Shown piece after piece: positions 26,194 through 35,142 of a stretch of DNA of 53,964 nucleotides. Within the stretch, counting starts at the first letter, position 1, and every line of letters begins with the position of its first letter. The translations under genes were made by a program, and so were the position numbers. The notes beneath the pieces are model-generated. The model worked only from the letters and a program-made list of their open reading frames with translations, was not told the origin of the DNA and searched no databases. The stretch spans positions 1-53,964 of the forward strand of contig NZ_MLAT01000011.1 of the NCBI RefSeq assembly GCF_002272795.1, given 5' to 3'. Source of the DNA: Helicobacter sp. 13S00482-2 (GTDB lineage: Bacteria > Campylobacterota > Campylobacteria > Campylobacterales > Helicobacteraceae).

Positions 26194-27096
26194 TTATTTT
26201 TGTGTAAGTTTTATGCTTATCCAGCCATCTTTCTCAAAAATATCTAGCAACCTAAACTCACTAAATTTATTCAATATTTTCTCTTTATATTCTTTTAAAA
26301 TCCCTGATAAAATCAAAATAGAATGCGGTTTTAGGGATTTTATAAAATCTTGATGGAGTATTAAGATAACATCAGCAATAATATTAGCAACAATGACATC
26401 ATAAGTCTTTTTAGATTTTTCTATGGAGCCCTGCCAAATATTATCAGGTTTAAGATGATTAAGAGTAAAATTTTTTGAACTTTCAGAAATTGCAAACTCA
26501 TCAGTATCGCACAAATCAACTTTTGCACCGAGTTTTTTTGCTGCTATAGATAAAATACCGCTTCCACATCCTACATCAAGAAATTCTTTCCCTTCTAAAG
26601 TCATTTCTGAGAGCATTAAAAGGCACATAGAAGTGCTGCAATGATGACCTGAACCAAATGCTAGAGCTGGATCAATCAGAATATCGATAGCATCCTCAAC
26701 GCTTGTATGCCAACTAGGTCTAATATAGAATTTCCCTTGTCTTATAGGGATGACACTTCTTTGATACTCAGTAATCCAATCTTGGTTTTTGCAAAGTTTT
26801 GTTTTGTATGCAAAGCCTACAGTCCTACCTAGATTCTTGCTCAGATAAGAACAAAAATCACTCAATAACCCGATCAGATCTACACTAGGATCGCTTAAAG
26901 AATATACAATCAAAGCAACTTGAGGATTTTCAAGGGTCTTTATATTAAAATAAGTAAGCTCATCAATGGTTTTGAATATTTCTTGTGAAATATCCCGCTC
27001 CTCTATCGCTTCCCCAGTTTTTTCAATAATAAAATCTGCAAAAACGTCTGCACAATCACCTGGGATAATGACCGTTTCAAAATAATATTCCTGCAT
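26194..27096 (-). CDS. prmA: Ribosomal protein L11 methyltransferase PrmA
   Basis: About 300 residues. The S-adenosylmethionine-binding motif FLDVGCGSGILSIAAKKLGA lies near residue 170, preceded by FGSGHHCSTSMCL, the PrmA-typical loop. NIIADVILIL follows. It methylates ribosomal protein L11. The ATG at 27096 is chosen over a TTG one codon earlier. It lies ten bases after cheY and 35 bases before ftsH. Confidence 0.93.
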   Translation of the reverse strand: MQEYYFETVIIPGDCADVFADFIIEKTGEAIEERDISQEIFKTIDELTYFNIKTLENPQVALIVYSLSDPSVDLIGLLSDFCSYLSKNLGRTVGFAYKTKLCKNQDWITEYQRSVIPIRQGKFYIRPSWHTSVEDAIDILIDPALAFGSGHHCSTSMCLLMLSEMTLEGKEFLDVGCGSGILSIAAKKLGAKVDLCDTDEFAISESSKNFTLNHLKPDNIWQGSIEKSKKTYDVIVANIIADVILILHQDFIKSLKPHSILILSGILKEYKEKILNKFSEFRLLDIFEKDGWISIKLTQK

Positions 27097-27105
27097 CAAT
27101 GTCTT

Positions 27106-27480
27106 TTATTCATTCACACCTAAAACAACTTCTAGCTTTTCTTTTAACACTTGAGGAGTGAAGGGCTTGACAATATAATTATTAACCCCCGCCTTCAGAG
27201 CGGTAATAACCTCAGCCTTACCTCCCTCTGTGGTAACCATAATTATCGGAATCTCTCCATATCGAGGATCAGCTCGAACTTTCTTTACAAGCTCAAGTCC
27301 ATTCATTTCTGGCATATTCCAATCGGTGATTAAGACTTTTACGTCTTCTGTTGTGTCTAGCACCTGCCAAGCTTCTAGGCCATTTTCACCCTCTAGGATA
27401 TCTTCATAGCCTAATCGCTGAAGAGTGTTTTTTATAATTCTTCTCATTGTGGAACTGTCATCTACTACCAACAACTTCAA
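27106..27480 (-). CDS. cheY: Chemotaxis response regulator CheY
   Basis: A 124-residue single-domain receiver that, when phosphorylated by CheA, binds the flagellar switch. The acidic pocket DDSS, the phosphoacceptor Asp in LITDWNMPEMNG (about residue 53), Thr in MVTTEGGKA and Lys in NYIVKPF are all present. The start codon is TTG with AAGGAG seven bases upstream; no ATG is available near the N-terminus. It is followed by prmA and ftsH as in H. pylori HP1067-HP1069. Confidence 0.96.
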   Translation of the reverse strand: MKLLVVDDSSTMRRIIKNTLQRLGYEDILEGENGLEAWQVLDTTEDVKVLITDWNMPEMNGLELVKKVRADPRYGEIPIIMVTTEGGKAEVITALKAGVNNYIVKPFTPQVLKEKLEVVLGVNE

Positions 27481-27629
27481 TTTCTACTCCTTGAAAGTAA
27501 ATCCGTGACCTGTATAGAATACTCAAAATTATGTTAGCAAAATCTCACTCTTGAAATGATAACACAATTTAAGATCATTTAACATTAATAACTATCTAAT
27601 ATAAATAGAGAAGAAAAAATCTTGGATAA

Positions 27630-28355
27630 TTAAATACGAAAGTTCTTTAAGATCTCACTCAAGTCAATTTTTCCCTCATAATAAGCCTTACCGACGATAA
27701 CTCCCCCTTTAATTTTATGTTCTTGAAATTTTTCACTCAGCTCATATATGTCTTTTTCGCTCTTAACTCCCCCACTTGCAATACAAAAACACTCACTAGC
27801 TTTGGCTAACTTCAAAGTTAAATCAACATTAATCCCACTAAAGGTTCCATCCCTATTAATGTCCGTACAAATGATAGCTTGTATATCAGATTCTTTAAAC
27901 TCTTTTGCAAAATCTAATGCTTCAATTTGTGCACTTTTTACCCATCCCTCAAGTGCAACTTTCCCATCTTTTGAATCAATGCCTACAGCAATATTATATT
28001 TACTAGCCATTTCCTTAGCAAAAAATGGATTTTTAAGTGCAATAGAGCCCAATATCAATCTATCAATTCCCATGTTTGTATATCTTAATATCGTTTGTTC
28101 ATCTCGTACTCCTCCACCTAGCTGGATTTTCAACCTAGAACTTTTACGAATTGTTTCTATCACTTCAAGATTTTTAGGTTCTCCACCAAATGCACCATCA
28201 AGATCAACTATATGAAGCCATCTTGCCCCCATATCTTCAAATTTCTTGGCAAATTCAGATGCATCTCCATATACCTTTGCACTTTTAATTTCGCCTTTAT
28301 ATAGACGAACTGCTTTACCTTCTTTCAAATCAATTGCTGGAAATATATCTATCAT
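27630..28355 (-). CDS. hisA: Phosphoribosylformimino-5-aminoimidazole carboxamide ribotide isomerase HisA
   Basis: A 241-residue (beta-alpha)8 barrel enzyme of histidine synthesis. The N-terminal FPAIDLKEGKAVRLYKG contains the catalytic Asp, and the C-terminal half has TDINRDGTFSGIN with the second Asp. The phosphate-binding loops QLGGGVRDE and IASGGVKSEKDI are present. It stands apart from other his genes in this window. The ATG at 28355 is preferred; a GTG one codon upstream is possible. Confidence 0.94.
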   Translation of the reverse strand: MIDIFPAIDLKEGKAVRLYKGEIKSAKVYGDASEFAKKFEDMGARWLHIVDLDGAFGGEPKNLEVIETIRKSSRLKIQLGGGVRDEQTILRYTNMGIDRLILGSIALKNPFFAKEMASKYNIAVGIDSKDGKVALEGWVKSAQIEALDFAKEFKESDIQAIICTDINRDGTFSGINVDLTLKLAKASECFCIASGGVKSEKDIYELSEKFQEHKIKGGVIVGKAYYEGKIDLSEILKNFRI

Positions 28356-28471
28356 CACTTGCTCTTTTTAGAATTTTTAGAGCCTATATTCTATCACAAG
28401 AGAAAAACTACCTCATAGATATCTTTAACTTAGAGATGAATTTAGTTCAATCTAGTTTAATCCTATACTTG

Positions 28472-28480
28472 TGGTAGAAT
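28472..28480 (+). promoter_or_regulatory. Extended -10 promoter of the HsdM-like operon
   Basis: TGGTAGAAT is an extended -10 element 31 bases before the ATG at 28512. A TATAAT at 28497-28502 is closer but would leave almost no leader. Which one is used cannot be decided from sequence. Confidence 0.45.
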
Positions 28481-28511
28481 TCCCTAAGAAATTTTTTATA
28501 ATCGGAAACCA

Positions 28512-30194
28512 ATGAAGAAATTGCTAGATTTTTTTGAATATCTCAAACGCTACCATATTGATGTTCTTGACACAATAAGCATTATGCTAGAGCTGTTCAT
28601 TTTAAAAATCCAAGACCCTAAAGCAATCCATTCCCTCATATCCAAAGAAGCAAAAAAAGAACAGATCTATGAGCAATTTTGTGATCTGATTCAGACTCTT
28701 ATCAAGCATTCATTTTACGTCAAAATCAACCCAAATGCAAATATTTTAAAAATACTCAAAACAATTGATCAAATACCCATAAATAACCAAATTATTGAAC
28801 AATTTTTGCACACCATCACACAAAAAAAAACTTCCAATAAGCTTTATTATTATTCTACTCCATTGGAGATAAATCAGCTACTCATATCCTTACTGGAAAT
28901 AAAACCTAATGATGAGATCTATAATCCTTGTTATGGAATTGGAAGTGTATTTTTAGGTCTTGGAAACACAGCCCATAATATTAAACTTTATGGAGAAGAG
29001 CTTGATGAGAGACTTTCAAATATAGCTCACTTAGTTGCACAAGTGGCAAAAATACAAAATGTCAAACTTTGCGTGAATGACATACTCAAACAACCCATTT
29101 TTAAAACAAAAGACGGATTTGAACATTTTGATAAAGTCCTTTGTAATCCTCCGTTATATGCTCATATGGGGATAGAATATCTTAAAGAAGATGAACGTTT
29201 TGGGAAAATGGGAATCTTGGTTAAGAACTATCCTGAACTAGTGTTTCTCACTCACGCCCTTTCTCATCTGAAAAAACGTGGTGTATTTATTATCCGCAAT
29301 CAAACTTTACAAAAATCATCCCTAGAAGAAAAACTTCGCGAACGTCTGTGTAAAGAAAAAATGATAGAAGCCATCATTGAATTACCAAAAAATATTTTTC
29401 CTCATCAAAATCACGAGTTTTCTGTTTTGGTGATTTCTCCAGGGAATGAAAATATACTACACATCAATGCAAACAATGAGCATTTTTATCAAAAAGATGG
29501 AAAATACAATCGACTTATCAATATTGATGAAATTTCAAATATTTTCTGTAAAAAACTCTGTACCCCTTACTCCACACTAACAGCACTTGATAAAATTCAA
29601 ATTCACGATCTAAGAGCACAAACCTATCTCAATAAAAACAATACAAGTGGAGATATTCACACTTTAAAATCCCTAGAAATAGAAATTTTTAGAGGTCAAA
29701 GGGCTTATGGTAGCCCAAAAGATAAAAAAATTCAATTCTATGATGTGGGAATTGCAGATTTTAAACCTTATGGATTCACGCAAGATTTCGAAAATAAAAA
29801 AGAATATGGGGATATCGCAAAAATACAAAAATACGCACTCAAATCATATGATATTTTACTTTCTTTAAGAGGTATTTCTCCTAAAATTACTATTTTAGGA
29901 GAAATCAACTCTCTTTGCGTGGCAAATGCTGGAATCATTACTTTAAGGGCAAAAAATAAAGAAATAGCTATAGGACTTTATTGTTATTTTTTCTCATCAC
30001 AAGGAGAGAAATCGCTCAAAAAAATTTATGAACAAAGTGGTGAAAATACCGTGAATATAGATAATTTACACCATCTAAGTATTCCTAAAAATTACAACAA
30101 AGATTACAAAATGATTTTCTCAAAAATAGAAGAAGTAAGCAAGGAGTTAGAAATTATTAGCAAAAAAATAAACCTACTCAAAGGAAATAAATGA
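28512..30194 (+). CDS. Type I-like DNA methyltransferase fused to a specificity-like domain (HsdM-HsdS-like)
   Basis: A 560-residue protein. The N-terminal 100 residues are helical, as in HsdM. The methyltransferase core has YSTPLEINQLL (motif X region), NPCYGIGS (motif I), GEELDE, then CNPPL (motif IV, about residue 218), and PELVFLTHALSHLKKRGVFII. From about residue 385, LKSLEIEIFRGQRAYGSP looks like the start of an HsdS half target-recognition domain, ending in a helical KIEEVSKELEIISKKINLL spacer. Motif I begins Asn where Asp is usual, and motif IV has Leu where Phe/Tyr/Trp normally stacks the target base, so activity is uncertain. No nuclease domain is present. Its stop overlaps the acetyltransferase gene by four bases. 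Confidence 0.72.
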   Translation: MKKLLDFFEYLKRYHIDVLDTISIMLELFILKIQDPKAIHSLISKEAKKEQIYEQFCDLIQTLIKHSFYVKINPNANILKILKTIDQIPINNQIIEQFLHTITQKKTSNKLYYYSTPLEINQLLISLLEIKPNDEIYNPCYGIGSVFLGLGNTAHNIKLYGEELDERLSNIAHLVAQVAKIQNVKLCVNDILKQPIFKTKDGFEHFDKVLCNPPLYAHMGIEYLKEDERFGKMGILVKNYPELVFLTHALSHLKKRGVFIIRNQTLQKSSLEEKLRERLCKEKMIEAIIELPKNIFPHQNHEFSVLVISPGNENILHINANNEHFYQKDGKYNRLINIDEISNIFCKKLCTPYSTLTALDKIQIHDLRAQTYLNKNNTSGDIHTLKSLEIEIFRGQRAYGSPKDKKIQFYDVGIADFKPYGFTQDFENKKEYGDIAKIQKYALKSYDILLSLRGISPKITILGEINSLCVANAGIITLRAKNKEIAIGLYCYFFSSQGEKSLKKIYEQSGENTVNIDNLHHLSIPKNYNKDYKMIFSKIEEVSKELEIISKKINLLKGNK

Positions 30195-30661
30195 AATCTC
30201 AAATCAAGATAATAGAAAGCAAAATTGTTAATGTTGAATATGGCGAAAATGTTTGCGTGATGACTCCCTCTAACCTCTATGGATGCAAACTTGGAAATAA
30301 TGTATTCATAGGTCCTTTTGTAGAAATTCAAAAAGATGTGTTCATTGGCGATAACACTAAAATTCAAAGTCATAGCTTTATTTGTTCACTTGTAAGTATT
30401 GGTTCAAACTGCTTTGTCGCACACGGAGTGATGTTTATCAATGACCTTTTTGAAGAGGGTTATCCTGCTTTAACTCCTTCTAATTGGAAAAAAACTAGTA
30501 TTGGAGATAATGTATCTATTGGTTCAAATGCAACTATTTTGCCTGTGAATATTTGCAATAATGTAGTTGTTGGAGCAGGGAGCGTGGTGAGTAAGGATAT
30601 AGCAGAACCAGGAGTTTATGCAGGCAATCCTGCAAAAAAAATACGTGCTCTAAAAAAATAA
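30191..30661 (+). CDS. Left-handed beta-helix sugar N-acetyltransferase (WlbB/WbpD-like)
   Basis: A 156-residue hexapeptide-repeat protein with clear IGxxxxI repeats from about residue 35. The loop HGVMFINDLFEEGYPA, with its catalytic His, and the C-terminal AEPGVYAGNPAKKIRALK follow. This pattern is typical of acetyltransferases that modify amino sugars during O-antigen or glycan synthesis, especially WlbB/WbpD. The neighbouring Gfo/Idh oxidoreductase supports the idea, but the required aminotransferase and epimerase are not in this window. It overlaps the methyltransferase-like gene by four bases. Confidence 0.82.
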   Translation: MKSQIKIIESKIVNVEYGENVCVMTPSNLYGCKLGNNVFIGPFVEIQKDVFIGDNTKIQSHSFICSLVSIGSNCFVAHGVMFINDLFEEGYPALTPSNWKKTSIGDNVSIGSNATILPVNICNNVVVGAGSVVSKDIAEPGVYAGNPAKKIRALKK

Positions 30662-30670
30662 AGAAACTAT

Positions 30671-31639
30671 ATGAAAGTAGCCATTATCGGGTATGGGTAT
30701 TGGGGTATCAATATCGCCAAAAGTGTTTTTAAAAATCCAAATTTTGAACTTAAGACAATTTTTGACGAAGATCAATCGCGAATCAAAGAAGCAGAAAAAA
30801 TCTATCATTTAACCCCTTATGATAGTTATGAGTCTATTTTGAAAGATGACACCATAGAAGCGATATTTATTATCACTCCGCCTCATACGCATTATGCTTT
30901 AGGAAAAGCTGCGTTATGTGCAAACAAACATACCTTTATAGAAAAACCATTAACAACAAATATTCAAGAAGCTTATGAGCTTTATGAAATTGCTCAAAAC
31001 AACAATTGTGCCTTGCATTGCGACCATACTTTTTTATACTCTCCTGCAGTAAAATGGCTAAAACAAAATATCCATACATTTGGAGAAATAGTTTATATTA
31101 ATTCCCGTAGAATCAATCTAGGACTTTTTCAAAGTAGCTTGGACGTAATTTGGGATTTGGCAATACACGATCTATCCATTATAGACACCCTTGTGGGATT
31201 AAAAATCAAAAAATCAAAAACATTTAGCAAAAAATATCAGAACTATCCTCATGATGCAATTGCAAATATCAATTTAGAACTTCAAAGTGGTCTCATAGCT
31301 ACTATCAATGTCTCTTGGCTCTCGCCTATCAAAGTCAGAGAAATGATTATTGGAGGGGACAAGAAAACAGCCATCTATGATGATACAAAAAGAGACAAAA
31401 TCACTCTTTTTGATAGCGGGGTCATCATTAAAGACAAGTTTGATAAAAATAGTCTTTATCAGAAAATGATTGAATATAAACTAGGAGAGGAAGAAATTCC
31501 TGTATTGGAAAATTTTATGGCACTAGATAATTCCATCGCCTCATTTTTCTCCTCAATTTCTGAAAAATCTTGCTATCAAAACCAAAAAGAGCATGTCTTA
31601 AGAGTGATTCAAGCCTTAGAGATCATCTCAAAATCGTAG
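30671..31639 (+). CDS. Gfo/Idh/MocA family sugar oxidoreductase (WlbA-like)
   Basis: A 322-residue NAD(P)-dependent dehydrogenase. The Rossmann motif IGYGYWGINIAKS lies at residues 5-17, the family signature FIEKPLTTN near residue 95, and the catalytic-region HDHT-type stretch reads LHCDHTFLYSP. Paired with a WlbB-like acetyltransferase, it fits 3-dehydrogenation of a UDP-sugar uronate, the WlbA/WbpB step. Exact substrate is not readable. It lies nine bases after the acetyltransferase gene and is convergent with the decayed restriction gene. Confidence 0.82.
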   Translation: MKVAIIGYGYWGINIAKSVFKNPNFELKTIFDEDQSRIKEAEKIYHLTPYDSYESILKDDTIEAIFIITPPHTHYALGKAALCANKHTFIEKPLTTNIQEAYELYEIAQNNNCALHCDHTFLYSPAVKWLKQNIHTFGEIVYINSRRINLGLFQSSLDVIWDLAIHDLSIIDTLVGLKIKKSKTFSKKYQNYPHDAIANINLELQSGLIATINVSWLSPIKVREMIIGGDKKTAIYDDTKRDKITLFDSGVIIKDKFDKNSLYQKMIEYKLGEEEIPVLENFMALDNSIASFFSSISEKSCYQNQKEHVLRVIQALEIISKS

Positions 31640-31641
31640 TA

Positions 31642-32510
31642 TTACCTATGTGGGATATCCAATTTCCTGAGAATTTTTCTAAAATCATTCAAAGAGTTTT
31701 GATTATTTTTGAGTTCCAAAAACTCTACTCCCAATGATTTGAGCTGGTTTTTATTTTGATCACTTAAGGTATCTGCTACAAAAATATCCGTATCTCTGGC
31801 AATAACTGCATCTGCAGATTCTGGGTTGCCTTTTCCCATTAATTTAACTTCTACCCTATATTCTTTGCTTTTAGAGGTGTCATAAAGTTTGAAATCCACT
31901 TCCCTATCAAAATCCAACTCTCCATTTTTCTTAAAAATATCAGCATTGATAGCATCCTTGCTAACTCCACTCAAATGACATAATTGTAACATTAATGGTT
32001 TTTTCAACTCTTTTACCAATGCTACTCCAAGCACCTCCACGCAATGCAATCTTTTTGGTTGCCATCGCATTAATCACCAATAAACTCTCCATTAAATTCA
32101 ATTCAACAAAAATGTCTTTGTAACCTATTTTTATTGAGATTCCAATATTTTGATCCATATCGCTTTCTAATTAGCTTAATAAGTTTTCTAGATAATCAAT
32201 ATTTGTATTTGCAACATTTAACATTATCTCTTTTTTTGCACTTCCATAAATATTTCCTATTGTTTTTTATTCATACCTGCAAAAATTACTGCTTCATCAG
32301 AGTTAATAGAATCACTATTGATAAAGTGATTTTTATAACAACTCAGATCTATACTCTTATCATTGAGCTTGGTATCTAATATCTTCTTGAAAAAATCCAA
32401 TGCAAAATCCAAAAATTCCAAATTAATGGCATTCACAACTTCTTTTCTATAATCATCTCCCCTAATAAGTTTTCAACCGTATTCCTGAGAACTATTTCAC
32501 TAAATCTCAT
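31642..32510 (-). pseudogene. Decayed type II restriction endonuclease (CfrBI-like)
   Basis: Joining three frames restores a protein of about 285 residues. The ATG at 32510 lies inside the end of the methylase pseudogene. The last part contains ALRGGAWSSIGKRVEK, then LMLQLCHLSGV, and a nuclease-like EVKLMGKGNPESADA block, which I associate with the CfrBI restriction endonuclease family. Lesions are a frameshift at a G run near 32460, a frameshift at an A6/T6 run at 32263-32268, an in-frame TAA at 32171-32173, and a frameshift at the T6 run 31999-32004. Restriction activity should be lost. The family name is from motif memory and needs a search. Confidence 0.7.
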
Positions 32511-33653
32511 TAAAACCACTCCTTTTTAAGTTTTGGACATAATCTTTATTTTGCTCACACAATAATGGTATTCTATGCATACTCTTGGCAACCTTACCAA
32601 AGGTTCCACTTCCTGCAAAAGGATCGCATACAACATCCCCTACAAAAGAATAATATTTCAGTACTCTTTCACATAGCTCTTCAGGGAAAACTGCTGGATG
32701 GTTTTTGCTAGATTTTGGAGAGACATACCAACAATTTGTTGTGTCTATTTCATCATCGTTTTTAAGATTCTTGTTATAAGAATTGATATTTTTATCTAGT
32801 AAAAAATGAGTATTTTTACGATAAACCATCACGCTCTCTGTGATGCAATTAGGTTTATAACCAAGTGGTCTTTTAGTCTGCAAATACCCTGCAATTCTAT
32901 TTGGAACAGAATATTCTGGTTTTATCCAAATAATCTGATCAATAAAAATAAAATCCTGACTTAGTTAAAATATTATGAAAATCAAAGTGTATGAGATAAC
33001 GAATAGATTCAAATTCCCTTCCTGCTCGTTTTGTGATCGCAGGAGAAACATTGATGAGAATAAACCGACCATCTTCTAAGATTCTATGGCACTGTTTTAG
33101 AGTCTGTTATATTGACTCAAGATAATCTTCATAGCTTTTATAATCTGAATAAACCCTAGCATTATAATAAGGCGGGGAAGTAAAAATAAACTGCACTTGA
33201 GCATCTTCTATTACTTTAAGAGTGATTCTGTTATCTCCAGCCAAAATAGAAGGTTTCGTGATTTGTCTAAAAATTTTTTTAAGTGGTTTTTTTATTTTTT
33301 ATATTCATAATAATCAAACATTTTTTGCAAAACTTCGTTCTTATAAAACTCCAAAATTTTATCTCTTAGCTGTGCAAAACGAATATCCTCCCTAGATTTA
33401 TAAAGAGTGGTTCGGAACATTTGATATACAAGCTCCATATAATTCCCATTAAAGGCTTCTTTAGATAAAAAATCATAGACAATATCATTATTTTGTTGCC
33501 TCCCTATAGAAGAAACAATCTCTCTTTTGAGTTCAATGTCTAAATCTTCATTAAAAAGTTTGATCAAAAAATCTAAATTAGAATCGTTTTTTCTAGTCCT
33601 AGCTTTTTAATACAAGTCATATTTGGAATTTCAAAAAGATTATTTGGTGCCAT
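32500..33653 (-). pseudogene. Decayed N4-cytosine-type DNA methyltransferase of the same restriction system
   Basis: Joining frames restores about 385 residues. An N-terminal helical region is followed by the catalytic motif TSPPY (near 33172) and, at the C-terminus, DPFAGSGTFGKVA. This IV-before-I order is the beta-class arrangement of N4-cytosine/N6-adenine methylases; TSPPY is commonest in N4-cytosine enzymes. Lesions are a frameshift at the T6 run 33587-33592, a frameshift near 33292-33298, an in-frame TAA at 33107-33109, and a frameshift near 32944-32948. The likely start is the ATG at 33653, with an upstream TATAAT. A longer start at 33710 lacks a ribosome binding site. Confidence 0.75.
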
Positions 33654-33684
33654 TTGATTTACCTCTTCTTTTATGTCAGTCTGC

Positions 33685-33690
33685 ATTATA
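33685..33690 (-). promoter_or_regulatory. -10 box of the decayed restriction-modification pair
   Basis: A perfect TATAAT on the minus strand, 32 bases before the ATG at 33653. The promoter looks intact although both genes are broken. Confidence 0.5.
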
Positions 33691-33762
33691 TCAAATAGTT
33701 TTAGAGACATAATGGAGGGAATATTGTAAAATCTTATCTAGAGAAATCACCGAAGGATTCAA

Positions 33763-34467
33763 ATGAACTATGATTCAATCAAGATAATACCCCAATGGAA
33801 AGAATTACTCAAAGACGAATTTGAAAAGCCTTATTTTAATCAAATAAAGACTCATTATACACAGGCAAAAGCCAAAGGAGAAATTATCTATCCTCCTGCA
33901 AAATTAACTTTCAATGCTCTCAATCTAACCCCGCCTAAAAAAGTAAAAATCGTTATTTTAGGACAAGATCCCTATCATGGAAGCTTTGTGCACAATGGAA
34001 TGGAAATACCACAAGCAATGGGATTAAGCTTTTCTGTGCCTAAATGTGTGCCTATTCCGCCTAGTCTTAAAAATATCTACAAAGAACTCAATCTATCAAT
34101 TGGGGTTTCCATACCTTCTCACGGCGATCTAACACAGTGGTGCGAAAAGGGAGTATTACTTTTAAATGCGATTTTTAGTGTTAAAAAAGCGAATGCAGGT
34201 TCTCATGCATATTTTGGTTGGGAAAATTTCAGTGATAGCATTATTAGAGCCATATCAATTCATTGTGACAAAATCATCTTTATGCTATGGGGTAATTACG
34301 CTAAAAAGAAAGCTTCCCTTATAGATACAAATAAACATATCATTATCACTGCACCACACCCTAGTCCATTAGCACAAGGATTTGTTGGGAGCGGTGTGTT
34401 TCTCAAAGCACAAGAAGCACTAAAAAAACTGGGTAAGGAGCCTATGGACTGGGAAATTAAAGATTAA
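33763..34467 (+). CDS. ung: Uracil-DNA glycosylase
   Basis: A 234-residue family 1 enzyme that excises uracil from DNA. The catalytic water-activating loop GQDPYHG lies at residues 67-73, and the leucine-intercalation loop carries HPSPLAQG near residue 205. FSVPKCVPIPPSLKNIY is the Pro-rich loop. GAAGGAT precedes the ATG. It is divergent from the decayed methylase. Confidence 0.96.
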   Translation: MNYDSIKIIPQWKELLKDEFEKPYFNQIKTHYTQAKAKGEIIYPPAKLTFNALNLTPPKKVKIVILGQDPYHGSFVHNGMEIPQAMGLSFSVPKCVPIPPSLKNIYKELNLSIGVSIPSHGDLTQWCEKGVLLLNAIFSVKKANAGSHAYFGWENFSDSIIRAISIHCDKIIFMLWGNYAKKKASLIDTNKHIIITAPHPSPLAQGFVGSGVFLKAQEALKKLGKEPMDWEIKD

Positions 34468-34521
34468 ATTTACCCCTAAGATCTATAGAAATCTATTAAT
34501 ATATGATTCACACTACCACTC

Positions 34522-34527
34522 TATAAT
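34522..34527 (+). promoter_or_regulatory. -10 box of the DUF1104 gene
   Basis: A perfect TATAAT 31 bases upstream of the ATG at 34558, with AAAGGAA as the ribosome binding site. Confidence 0.65.
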
Positions 34528-34557
34528 CTAAGATATCTCAAAAAAAAAGGAAATAAG

Positions 34558-35013
34558 ATGAATAAGTTCGTTTCAATGGTTTTGGCAGCAGCATTTTGTG
34601 CCTCATTGGCATTTGGAGCTAGTTTTTCTAAAACAAGCAATGATGATTTAATAAAAATGGCAGGAACGGTTGCACCAAAAGATGTGCCTGATTACAGAAT
34701 AGAGCTTCATAAACGAATGAAAACAATGAAGCAAGATGAAGCAAAGACTTTCCATCAAAAGCTTGAAGCTTCTATGAAGAAAAACACTGAAAAAATGAGT
34801 GTAAAAGATATGAGAGCTAGAAGAGAAGCTATCAAAAAGGCTATGGATGAAAAAATCAAAGGCATGACAAAAGAGCAGATCAAAGAAAGTGGTCTAGAAC
34901 ATCCTCATCACAAACACAAAAAAACTCATAAAAAAGATATGGAAGCAAAACCCACTAAAACAGCAAAAACAACTGATACAAAATCTTCAACCACAAAACC
35001 CTCACAAAAATAA
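34558..35013 (+). CDS. Secreted DUF1104 family protein
   Basis: A 151-residue protein with a clear signal peptide (cleavage likely after AFGA, residues 19-22). The opening of the mature part, FSKTSNDDLIKMAGTV and later DYRIELHKR, is the DUF1104 pattern found in Helicobacter and Campylobacter. The middle is Lys/Met-rich and helical. The tail from about residue 115 is His/Lys- then Thr/Ser/Lys-rich and low-complexity. Function is unknown; a His-rich tail could bind metal, but that is speculation. It stands alone between ung and the tRNA. Confidence 0.75.
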   Translation: MNKFVSMVLAAAFCASLAFGASFSKTSNDDLIKMAGTVAPKDVPDYRIELHKRMKTMKQDEAKTFHQKLEASMKKNTEKMSVKDMRARREAIKKAMDEKIKGMTKEQIKESGLEHPHHKHKKTHKKDMEAKPTKTAKTTDTKSSTTKPSQK

Positions 35014-35142
35014 AACCTTCTCTAGGCACTATGCCTAGGGCTTTGAGCAAATCATAAAAAGAATTGTCTTTTATACACACAAAATTCGCACTAAATTAAA
35101 AATAAATCCAAGAGATAAAAAAATATTTGAGGGATATTGAAG
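35014..35142. other. Intergenic region with a hairpin after the DUF1104 gene
   Basis: A perfect 7-bp stem with a three-base loop, CTAGGCA-CTA-TGCCTAG, lies at 35022-35038 just after the stop codon. It is a plausible terminator stem but lacks a following T run. No small open frame with a ribosome binding site is evident. The tRNA gene follows on the opposite strand. Confidence 0.5.

Noticed and set aside
31642-32158. Two small independent hypothetical genes
   Set aside because: Together with upstream frames they join into one endonuclease-like protein broken by lesions.
33292-33567. A separate 91-residue hypothetical gene
   Set aside because: It reads on into the methylase in neighbouring frames and is best seen as a fragment of the decayed methyltransferase.
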